Shown: positions 17,574 to 25,576 of the stretch, piece by piece
Layout of the letters: the number at the start of each line of letters is the position of its first letter
Position numbering within the stretch: the first letter of the stretch is position 1
Source of the DNA: Bifidobacterium bohemicum DSM 22767
GTDB lineage: Bacteria > Actinomycetota > Actinomycetes > Actinomycetales > Bifidobacteriaceae
NCBI RefSeq assembly: GCF_000741525.1
Contig: NZ_JGYP01000002.1
Span: 826,535-890,534, forward strand
DNA length: 64,000 nt
Direction: 5' to 3'
Translations under genes and position numbers: made by a program
Notes under the pieces: generated by a model
Databases searched by the model: none
Told to the model about the DNA's origin: nothing
What the model saw: the letters and a program-made list of their open reading frames with translations, nothing else

Positions 17574-20351
17574 TCACTGACGTAGTGCAACCCATCGTTG
17601 AGCAACGGTGGAATTATCACTATATGTCTGCACCGTATTGCCATTAAACATACCAGCGCCAGAAATATCCAGAACCAGTCCCGAATCCAACGCGGAAACC
17701 AGCTTGAATGCATTGCCGTCCCTGACCGCAATCCATTTCTGAGCATAGGTTCCATTCAACGAATACTGTTGCATCCTGACACCTGCACGATCCTGAGCCC
17801 CATTGATGTCAAGAACCTTACCTGAGCCGATATTAGAAATCGTGACGTACCCGTTACCGTCATGACTGACCTTCCAACGCTGCGCACCCGATCCATTATT
17901 GGAATACAGCTGAACACGAGCGCCGTCCCACCGTGCAGCACCAGCAACGTCAAGCACCATCGTATTATTGCATTTGGCAGCAATCACGTACACTCCATCC
18001 GCCAAATCCGAACGATGCGCCGCAGCAAGCTCATCGATTATCTGACGTCGTGTCTTAATCGTCTCGATAGCCCAGCGCTGAGCATATGTCCCATTGCCGT
18101 CATACAGCTGTAGCGACTGATTCTTGGCAGCCTTCCCACCCGGGATGTCTATAGCTTTATCCGCCGCACAACTGCTATAAAAAGCATATTGTCCACTGGA
18201 CAACTCGCGAAGTGCCCAATGCTGGGCACAAGTACCGTTAGTGCCATACTGATCGATTTTTCCACCATTCGCAGTACTTGCGCCCGCCAAATCAACGACT
18301 TTTCCTGAATTGACATTTTGAATCTCGTAGATGCCGTTTCCCACCTGATTGAAGTTGTATTTCTGCGCGTCAGTACCGTTCCAATCATAAACCTGCAATC
18401 GTGCACCATCATATGATGAGGCACCCGGCACATCGAATACCACGTTGCCGGCAATCGAACGGATACGCTTCGTACCACCGGAAACAGAAGAAACCGTGCT
18501 GAAAATATACTGCTGAGCACGCGTCAGATTGGGGTCCCACAATTGTAATTTCGTACCGTTCTTCGTGCTGCCACCTGGTAAATCGAGCACAAGGTTACCT
18601 AATTTGGATTGAATATACATACCACCCTGGCCAGCGTTGCGCAAATACCAACGCTGAGCATTTGAACCATTGGAATCCCATTGTTGAATAGGAACACCCG
18701 CATATGCATTCCCACCAGGAACGTCCAATACCTTGTCCGAATTGACATTACGAATTTCGTATGTACCGTCTTCGTTATGACGCACTAATCGATACTGCTG
18801 TGCTGCTGACTGGTTCGCATCATAAAGTTGAGCCCTTGCACCGGCATCGGTTGAACCACCCGGAATATCAAACCCCGCAGAATCCCTAAGCAGCGAACTA
18901 ATAAAATATGTGCCATCAGGTAGCGCGGCCGCCTGATATGCACCGATGTTAGGCGCACTGGAAACGTAGCTATAATTCCCGAACGCATTGATATCAACGT
19001 TGCCGTTGATGCCGTTGATCCGGCCGTTGTCCGCGTACTGCCAGCCACGGTCGTTGGCGGAATACCCGAAGCCGGTGCGGGCGCCATAGCTTGCCACCCA
19101 GCGCGTCTTACCGTGAATATTGTCGGTATTGAGCTGATTGTACAGGTAGCTTGTGTAGGAATATACCGACAAATTGTTATAGCCGGCCGATTGCAGACGC
19201 GAGAACCAAGTATTGACCATGCCGTCGTAGACCCAAGGATTCTCAGGGTGGCAGTGGCCAGACCACGGACTGTATGCCTCAAGGTCATAGAACACGGGAT
19301 AGGAAAGGTCTTTGGGGTTGACACCCACTGCCCGCAGAAGTCCGACGACATCATCGCCTTCTGCCGCAGCCGTGTTATTGTCATATGCGTACGAATACAT
19401 ATATACGCCGAACGGGATGCCCAACCGTCTGCATTCTTTGATGTTACGGACAGCCTGGGAATCATAACCGTTGCCCCAGCCAAAACTCAGACGGATGATG
19501 GCCCCTTCAACGCCTGACGCCTTGGCCGCCTCCCAGTTGATGGTTCCCTGCCACTGTGAAACGTCAACCACGCCCTTCGCCTGCTGCGCAAAAAGATTGC
19601 CGCCACGCTCGAAGAACGCCTGAGATCCGTTATATGTACCCCAATATGCGCCGTATTCGTTGTTCTGTAGCGCCGTATTGCGTACGTCACCATCCGTGTC
19701 AGCTACCGCCGACCGAACCGAGAAGGGCCTTGCCTGCCCCCTCTTGTTTTTGGATGCACTCTCCTTCATCGTCGACCCGGTGACATGCGCACCAGCCGTC
19801 GCACCAAGACCGGAAGTATTCGCATCACCACCATTGGCGGCAACGGCGCGTTTGACCTCCTTCGCCTCAACCGGAATGAAGCGCTGTCCGTCCGTCTTGG
19901 CCAGTGGGTCGGCGGGCTTACTGTTCCGCCCCACCACCTTCGGATCGGTGACGGGCTTGCCGGTCTTGATGTTTCTCACCTGTCCGTCTTTGGTGGCAGC
20001 GAGATCCGGCGAGACCAAAGTCGCATCATCGGGAATCGCCGCACTCACCTTGTCAGGCAGCTTCTGACTTGGGTTTTCGGGCATGGCATCCGAAGCGGAC
20101 GGACTCGACGGCTGGTCTCCAATGGTCTTGACATCGGGCTGACCGGAACGCCCCGCGACCACGCCTTGAGCCATAGCCTTCGAAAACCCTTGGTCGGCGT
20201 AGGACGATGGGGACGGTGACGTGACCGACCGATCAAGACTCATGTCGGTCAAGGCGCTGGCCGGAGTCACCGCCACCGTCAGCCCAAGCGCCAACGTCGC
20301 GACCGCCGCGACCGTTTTAACCAATCGTCTGCCTGAATCCTTTCTATTCAC
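17574..20351 (-). CDS. Secreted GH25 muramidase with nine ricin-type lectin repeats
   Basis: GTG 20351 follows AAGGGG by eight bases and gives 925 residues. The upstream TTG at 20387 has no ribosome site. A signal peptide ends at about residue 33 (TPASA). Residues 35-255 are low-complexity. A GH25 domain spans about 260-458: GVVDVSQWQ carries one catalytic Asp, and VFYDLEAY carries the Asp/Glu pair. From about 490 to the end there are nine beta-trefoil repeats of the type FDIPGG...AQQY or LDVAGA...AQRW, enough for three trefoils. It should cleave the glycan chain of peptidoglycan at the cell surface while the lectins bind wall sugars. It lacks a wall anchor. Confidence 0.9.
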   Translation of the reverse strand: MNRKDSGRRLVKTVAAVATLALGLTVAVTPASALTDMSLDRSVTSPSPSSYADQGFSKAMAQGVVAGRSGQPDVKTIGDQPSSPSASDAMPENPSQKLPDKVSAAIPDDATLVSPDLAATKDGQVRNIKTGKPVTDPKVVGRNSKPADPLAKTDGQRFIPVEAKEVKRAVAANGGDANTSGLGATAGAHVTGSTMKESASKNKRGQARPFSVRSAVADTDGDVRNTALQNNEYGAYWGTYNGSQAFFERGGNLFAQQAKGVVDVSQWQGTINWEAAKASGVEGAIIRLSFGWGNGYDSQAVRNIKECRRLGIPFGVYMYSYAYDNNTAAAEGDDVVGLLRAVGVNPKDLSYPVFYDLEAYSPWSGHCHPENPWVYDGMVNTWFSRLQSAGYNNLSVYSYTSYLYNQLNTDNIHGKTRWVASYGARTGFGYSANDRGWQYADNGRINGINGNVDINAFGNYSYVSSAPNIGAYQAAALPDGTYFISSLLRDSAGFDIPGGSTDAGARAQLYDANQSAAQQYRLVRHNEDGTYEIRNVNSDKVLDVPGGNAYAGVPIQQWDSNGSNAQRWYLRNAGQGGMYIQSKLGNLVLDLPGGSTKNGTKLQLWDPNLTRAQQYIFSTVSSVSGGTKRIRSIAGNVVFDVPGASSYDGARLQVYDWNGTDAQKYNFNQVGNGIYEIQNVNSGKVVDLAGASTANGGKIDQYGTNGTCAQHWALRELSSGQYAFYSSCAADKAIDIPGGKAAKNQSLQLYDGNGTYAQRWAIETIKTRRQIIDELAAAHRSDLADGVYVIAAKCNNTMVLDVAGAARWDGARVQLYSNNGSGAQRWKVSHDGNGYVTISNIGSGKVLDINGAQDRAGVRMQQYSLNGTYAQKWIAVRDGNAFKLVSALDSGLVLDISGAGMFNGNTVQTYSDNSTVAQRWVALRQ

Positions 20352-21003
20352 CACAACACCCCTTAAACGACGTCGCAGACCAGACAAAACACATTCTTTT
20401 TTATGTCAATCCGACCTGAATAAACGTCAACGCATACAAACCATATTGATTCTAACGGGCTCAAACCTGAAAGTTTCCGATTTAAACCGTTCGTGAACGT
20501 AATCCTAACATATGACAAATTTATGACGAGACGAACCACCTCCCTGGAGCAATGGTTCATTGTCACATGATTCAAAACGCACACCCCGGCCAAAGCCGCA
20601 TCTCACAGCCACCACCCGCCAACGTCCTAAGTCGAACGTTCGGCGGATCAACACGGATGGGTCCCGCAGAACATCGGTCAACCGGTTTTGCCGGATCGCC
20701 TGATACTGACATCCATGTTCGGTTCGACTCCGTATGAACGAGTCAAACCTGTTAACTTTTATCGATTTACGATCACGTAAGTAGGTGAAGGAGGATAAAA
20801 ACGTCGGAAATCATCAATAAAATACGAAAATATAAAACACCACAATAAGAACGTTTTATCTACCAAAACTATGATACACTGGCACTACGGCACAAAAAAG
20901 TGTCGGAACCCAAGGCGGGTCAGAAACAGACATAATGATGTGAGATGTAACATCGCATGATTCGCCGCACGCGGCCACGATGGCCGGCAGGAAAGGAACG
21001 CAT
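20352..21003. other. Intergenic region between divergent GH25 and hypothetical genes
   Basis: About 650 bases without a convincing gene. It must hold the promoters of both flanking genes. On the minus strand a TTGACG box lies near 20431 with an imperfect -10 about 17 bases on, which is a weak candidate for the muramidase. GAAAGGAAC at 20991-20999 is the ribosome site of the plus-strand gene. Confidence 0.4.
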
Positions 21004-21411
21004 ATGGCAGAGGAGAAACTCATTGTCGTTGACCCCTCGCTCTACGGGGAGACCGCGGAGGAGAAGACCGCCGAGGCAAACAAGGTCGCCAGGAAATTCG
21101 GCCTGAGCGAGGAGGCGATCGCGGGGGTCGAGGATTACAAAAAAGCGCTGACCGAGCACGACGCATGGGATCTGCCGTTCATGGGTTATGTGGACGAGGA
21201 CGGATATGGTTATGCCTACGTGCCCAACAGGGCCGTCGCCCCGCCAAATTGGGATGCGCACAAGGCCTTCCAGGAGCTGCCGGCCGATGTTCAGACCGCA
21301 TTCGCCATCCGTATGCTCTTCACACACCGCGACGTGGATCGCTATGGCGCGAAAATGTTCCTGCACTACGAACGCGGCTTCACCATCCATTTCAAGGAAC
21401 CGACCCGCTGA
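21004..21411 (+). CDS. Hypothetical protein, 135 residues
   Basis: ATG 21004 has AGGAAAGGAAC directly upstream. ATG 20980 is in frame but has no such site. The protein is soluble, acidic at the N-terminus (MAEEKLIVVDPSLYGE) and has a helix-rich middle (EEKTAEANKVARKFGL) and an aromatic, charged end. I see no signal peptide, membrane segment or motif that I recognise. Codon use fits the chromosome. It stands alone just before tRNA-Ser. No function is proposed. Confidence 0.72.
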   Translation: MAEEKLIVVDPSLYGETAEEKTAEANKVARKFGLSEEAIAGVEDYKKALTEHDAWDLPFMGYVDEDGYGYAYVPNRAVAPPNWDAHKAFQELPADVQTAFAIRMLFTHRDVDRYGAKMFLHYERGFTIHFKEPTR

Positions 21412-21503
21412 ATCAGGCATGGCACGCCCAACACGCTAAATAACGTTGCGACGGTCACGGCTTCATGATAACTTAATTGAGTTGTGCGCCGGTAGCGCAC
21501 AGT

Positions 21504-21588
21504 GGAGGATTCGCCTAGTGGTCTATGGCGCACGCTTGGAAAGCGTGTTGGTGTAACAGCCTCACGAGTTCGAATCTCGTATCCTCCG
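21504..21588 (+). tRNA. tRNA-Ser (anticodon GGA)
   Basis: The acceptor stem GGAGGAT pairs with ATCCTCC. The anticodon stem-loop is CACGC-TTGGAAA-GCGTG, with anticodon GGA. A long variable arm follows, as in class II tRNAs, and the T arm is ACGAG-TTCGAAT-CTCGT. The discriminator base is G, as usual for serine. The CCA end is not encoded. Confidence 0.95.
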
Positions 21589-21594
21589 CTCGCA

Positions 21595-21624
21595 GGGTTT
21601 CGGGCTTCGTCCCGAAACCCTTTT
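21595..21624 (+). terminator. Terminator of tRNA-Ser
   Basis: GGGTTTCGGG at 21595-21604 pairs with CCCGAAACCC at 21611-21620 around a six-base loop and is followed by TTTT. Confidence 0.85.
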
Positions 21625-22250
21625 GTTTTGCCGAAAACGGCGTCGTTTCAACGGTTTAGAGTGCCTTCCAGCCTTCCCGACACCATACACAACTCTGCAT
21701 AACCCGACATAAGTCAGCTAGAATAAGTGGGTAAATAAGTGGGTAACATTTGGCCCCATAGGCCAAAAAACGTGTCTCTAGCCGGATCGCGTTGAGATAT
21801 GTCCTATATGGATGCGCGATCCGTCACCGATACCTTCTTCCCTGTTCACGAGCCATGATGGTTCGAATCGGATCGCACACGGTGAGGGCGAATAACAAGC
21901 TATACGATAAGTCCAACAGGCGTTCGTGCCAGAAACAGGTCACCCATGCCAGAAAACGTGCGTTTTCAATCAGGGAAACCGACGTTTTCTGGCATGAATG
22001 ACCCGTCCGTGCCAATGACGACCTAGTTTCGACGGCTTGCAACATAGTTCTCTGGGGCTATCAGCCAAAATGCGCATCAATGCCTTTGCATTGAATCAAT
22101 CCGATAGCCCACTGCCTTATTGGTCGCATTCAGGCAATCGACGCTTCCATAACCGCAGCCCACAGTGACGGGTCAACATCCACTCGCGACACCCACGGTT
22201 CACCATTCACAAATCAAAAGCGAAGGTGCAGCACAAGAGAAACCGACCAG
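21625..22250. other. Intergenic region with no supported gene
   Basis: About 620 bases between the tRNA-Ser terminator and the end of the sortase gene. Apart from a direct repeat (ATAAGTGGGTAA, twice near 21724-21747) and the large inverted repeat listed separately, I find no gene. Short open frames on both strands across the inverted repeat are by-products of its symmetry. Confidence 0.5.
21937..22003. repeat. Long imperfect inverted repeat
   Basis: CATGCCAGAAAACGT at 21945-21959 is repeated in perfect inversion at 21982-21996. The symmetry extends outward to about 23 bases per arm (AGGTCAcc against GGGTCAtt) with few mismatches. The 22-base loop contains CGTTTTC, which could compete for pairing with one arm. 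No T run follows, so it is not a simple terminator. It could be a cruciform, a small RNA hairpin, or the remains of a miniature element. Confidence 0.6.
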
Positions 22251-23282
22251 TTATGCGCTACGGTGGCGAACCAGAAGAGGACGGCGACGGATGCGATGTG
22301 CCACGATCCAAACAAGAATCGGCAGAATCAGAACCGGCAAGACGACGGCAATGATAAGGAACAGAGGGTCTCCGCCGCCACGGTTCAGGGAAGGCATTGG
22401 GTCTGGGATTGGCCGGCGTTCGGCGGTGATGACAAGACGCTGGGTGTTGACGCCGTAGGGGGTGCATGTCATAAGAGTCACCAGATCGCGGCCAGGTACC
22501 ACTCGGTAGAGGCGGGTATCGGCCGGGTCGATCACATGGATGCCGGTGACCTGATACCCCATCACACGGTCGAGGGTGTGTATATAGAGAAAGTCGCCAC
22601 GTTTCAGCTCGTCGAGGCGCGTGAACATCAGGGCGTTCGTCAGGCCGCGATGCCCACTGATCACCGCATTGGTCGAAGCGCCTCCGACCGGCAGACTGGT
22701 TCCGTAAAGGTGCCCGGCTCCGTGACGCAACGCTTCGTCGGAAGTACCGTGGTAAATGGGCATGTTGACCGAGATTTTCGGGATGCTGATACTGCTCATG
22801 GCGCCGGTACCATCGTTCAAGAGGGACTGGTAAGTCGCATCGTCCCGACTTTCGGGATGCGCCACGGAAGTGGTGGACGGTGACGATGAACACAAGGAGG
22901 AGGATCGATCATTCCCGTCTCCCTGGTTCACAGCGCCATCACCGGCGATTCCGTGAGATGTCTCTGACGATTCGAGGGAATCCCCCGATGCCCTACCGCT
23001 CCGGGCACCGAACGGATCCTCGAACTCACCCAACACGCTTTGGTCGGAGGCGGCGATCTGGCGGTTATATTCCTGCGCACGACGGTATTCGTCACGGACC
23101 TTGCCTTGCGGCCAGGAACGAACCAACGCGAGCGATGCCGCAGCCTGACGACTTTCCCTCGCTGCACTGACCGACCACACGACGGGAAACCACGCAATCG
23201 CCCCGACAAGGGCTATGGCGCAGCATGCCAATAGCACGTCAACGATAATCAGCAATGTCCTGCGTGACGAATTCATGTGCAT
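22251..23282 (-). CDS. Class C sortase (pilus polymerase)
   Basis: ATG 23282 has GGGGAGGGG eight bases upstream and gives 343 residues. One N-terminal membrane helix comes first. A DPF lid motif at about 89-91 identifies class C. Catalytic residues are His about 211 (ISGHRGL), Cys about 273 (LMTCTPYGVN) and Arg about 282 (RLVIT). A C-terminal membrane helix and basic tail follow. An unusually long Ser-rich insert sits between lid and core (about 95-150). It joins pilin subunits by isopeptide bonds outside the membrane. It is the third gene of the pilus group, 177 bases after the backbone pilin gene. Confidence 0.92.
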   Translation of the reverse strand: MHMNSSRRTLLIIVDVLLACCAIALVGAIAWFPVVWSVSAARESRQAAASLALVRSWPQGKVRDEYRRAQEYNRQIAASDQSVLGEFEDPFGARSGRASGDSLESSETSHGIAGDGAVNQGDGNDRSSSLCSSSPSTTSVAHPESRDDATYQSLLNDGTGAMSSISIPKISVNMPIYHGTSDEALRHGAGHLYGTSLPVGGASTNAVISGHRGLTNALMFTRLDELKRGDFLYIHTLDRVMGYQVTGIHVIDPADTRLYRVVPGRDLVTLMTCTPYGVNTQRLVITAERRPIPDPMPSLNRGGGDPLFLIIAVVLPVLILPILVWIVAHRIRRRPLLVRHRSA

Positions 23283-23459
23283 CGGGCTCCCCTCCCCGGA
23301 GACTCCGGATCTCACGAACCGGCATGCCGTCTCCGCAGTTTCGACAAGGCGTGTCGGAAGACACTTGCGAAGACAGGCATGAACATGGATCCGTCCGTAT
23401 GTGCGTGTTGGACGAACTGTTCATGCCAGCACACCCACCGTGGGCATCCTGTTTACCGA

Positions 23460-25415
23460 CTACTCGTCAAGCCGATGATGCGCCATCACCAACAGGGCCG
23501 TGGCCACAGCCAGGACCGCGATCACCAGCAGACCCAGCGCGATGCCGGCGCCACCGGTCAACGGCAGCTGGGAAACAGAAGTCACGGCACGCACCACGAT
23601 CGGGTTGCCATCGCTGGCGATCATGCTGCTCTGCGCATCGACAAGACCGAGCACATCGGCCCTGTTGGTGTACATGGTCTTGGACTCGTCCGACGTATCC
23701 GGCCCAAGCGTGACGATGAAAGAGGGTTTACACAGCGAAGAGTAGCCTGTGGGATCCGTGATTTCAGTCACGGTGTAGTCGCCATCGGACAGACCGGCAA
23801 TCGACACCATGCCATTGGAGCCGACTGCGAGATCCGCGGTATACCGAGAGTCCTTCGAATCCTGCAACGCGGCACGCTTGTAAACGCCATCACCGACTTT
23901 GAGGAACTTGATCGGGTCGCTGCTGCGATTCGTGGTCTGCAGCAGAGAGAAGACCGCGCCCGGCAGACCGGGAACCTTGGCCTTATCGGCGTCGGAAGCC
24001 GCATCAAGCGCGGCTTTGGATTTCGCCACGAGCGAGAAGTTGCGCATGTACGCAGTGGAGACACCGGCACCGGGCTTCACGGAATCAGACACGAGCGAAC
24101 CATCGGTCCCACCGTCAGTGACCACGCCCGTGGTCGGGTCGATTGTGGCGTGGGTCTTACCGTCGCGGTCCGAAGCGGCGGGCTGATGATTGACGTCGTT
24201 GGAATAGGACAGCGTCACGCCGTTCTTTAAGGCGGTTCCGTCTGCATCATCGGTGACCATCATCTTGTAGGTGACGGTGATCAGGTTCTGATAATGGAAG
24301 CGGGAGTCGAGGATGCTCGGAGAAAGATCAAAGATCACATAATCGTTGGAGGCATCGGCGGCAGTGCTCTTGAAAGCGCTGGCGGGATTGACGTGCGCGG
24401 TGACCGTGTAGTCTGTACCCTCGGTGAGCGTGATGAGCTTGCCGGCCGCGTCTTTGATCGTGACCACGGCCGAACCGTCGACATAATGCAGACCGAGCGA
24501 GGAGGGGCGGTCGACCATCGTGTAGATGTAGTGGTTGAAGCCTGTGGTCAGCGGCACGGCGCCGGTCAGCTTATAGTTGAGGACGCCGCCGATGGATGCG
24601 TTGTTCATCTTGGACGGATCAAGTTCCTTGGACACCGAAGGCGCGTCGTTCTTGATGTCGACAAGCCCGAGCGTCCTGCCGTCAAGCTGTGAGTAAACGG
24701 TACCGCCAACGGTGATGCCGGTGCCCACCAGCATCGGGATCGAATTCTTGCCAGCGGACGGGACGGCCGCCTTGTCGGTGACATCGTCGAGCACATAGAT
24801 GCCTGCGGACGGCACTTCGATCTTCATCGTGGCCTTGGCACCCGCCTGCGAATCCTTGTCGGGATCCGACACGGTTCCGGTCGCGACCGCGTTCTGTGAC
24901 AGCACATCCTGGAACTGCTTGGAAGAGGACAGCTTGGTGACGAACTTGCGCAGCACACCGTCCCACGCGTCGGCCGCCGATCCGCTATCCGAAGTCGTAT
25001 CGCGGTTATTTGCGTTGGAACTGGCATAACCAAGCCAGTGCGCAGCCACCTCACCCATCGGGTTATGGACGTAGCCCGAATCGGCGGGGATGTCCCGAAC
25101 GGAGGCGAGCGCATCTTCGGCATCCTTGAGCACGGCGGAATCGGTGCCGACCGCCACGCCGCTCAGATTGCCGGTTGAGGCATCGCCGGTGGCGTTCTGG
25201 TATGTGCCCACACGGACGGCCTTGAACTGGTGACCTTTGAGCATCGCCTCGTCACCTTGAATCGTAATGGTTTCGGTTCCGACAACGGGCACGGAAATCG
25301 GTTCGTCAGCGCTTGGGCCTGCGGCATTGGCCGCACCCATCGGAGACAGTGCCAGCAGTGTTACGGCCGAAACCGCGACTGCCGCGAAGCGACGCATGGA
25401 GTCATGCATACTCAT
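23460..25415 (-). CDS. LPXTG pilus backbone-type subunit
   Basis: ATG 25415 follows a GAGAGAGAA stretch and starts a clear signal peptide (cleavage near residue 32, GAANA). The upstream extension of the frame to 25580 is not needed. The mature protein, about 620 residues, has Ig-like pilin domains. It includes an E-box-like segment (YTVTEITDPTGY) near residue 560, which normally catalyses internal isopeptide bonds. The end carries LPLTG at 617-621, a hydrophobic helix and a short basic tail for sortase processing. It lies between the putative tip gene and the class C sortase, the position of the major shaft subunit. No classical YPK pilin motif was obvious to me. Confidence 0.85.
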   Translation of the reverse strand: MSMHDSMRRFAAVAVSAVTLLALSPMGAANAAGPSADEPISVPVVGTETITIQGDEAMLKGHQFKAVRVGTYQNATGDASTGNLSGVAVGTDSAVLKDAEDALASVRDIPADSGYVHNPMGEVAAHWLGYASSNANNRDTTSDSGSAADAWDGVLRKFVTKLSSSKQFQDVLSQNAVATGTVSDPDKDSQAGAKATMKIEVPSAGIYVLDDVTDKAAVPSAGKNSIPMLVGTGITVGGTVYSQLDGRTLGLVDIKNDAPSVSKELDPSKMNNASIGGVLNYKLTGAVPLTTGFNHYIYTMVDRPSSLGLHYVDGSAVVTIKDAAGKLITLTEGTDYTVTAHVNPASAFKSTAADASNDYVIFDLSPSILDSRFHYQNLITVTYKMMVTDDADGTALKNGVTLSYSNDVNHQPAASDRDGKTHATIDPTTGVVTDGGTDGSLVSDSVKPGAGVSTAYMRNFSLVAKSKAALDAASDADKAKVPGLPGAVFSLLQTTNRSSDPIKFLKVGDGVYKRAALQDSKDSRYTADLAVGSNGMVSIAGLSDGDYTVTEITDPTGYSSLCKPSFIVTLGPDTSDESKTMYTNRADVLGLVDAQSSMIASDGNPIVVRAVTSVSQLPLTGGAGIALGLLVIAVLAVATALLVMAHHRLDE

Positions 25416-25576
25416 GGTGTCTGTTCTCTCTCTTTCGATTGATAGATGATATTTGGTTAGCGGCCTGAGTTCATTGTAAAAGCACGAGATTGGATTCAGG
25501 CCAAATATGAGGGGGCGCCACCATAACCGGCTGGCGCGGAGCCGTTCAATCGGTTCACATGGCATGGCGGGTGCCG

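Noticed and set aside
21792..22045. Two overlapping short frames on opposite strands
   Set aside because: They are created by the inverted repeat at 21.94-22.00 kb and have no start signals.
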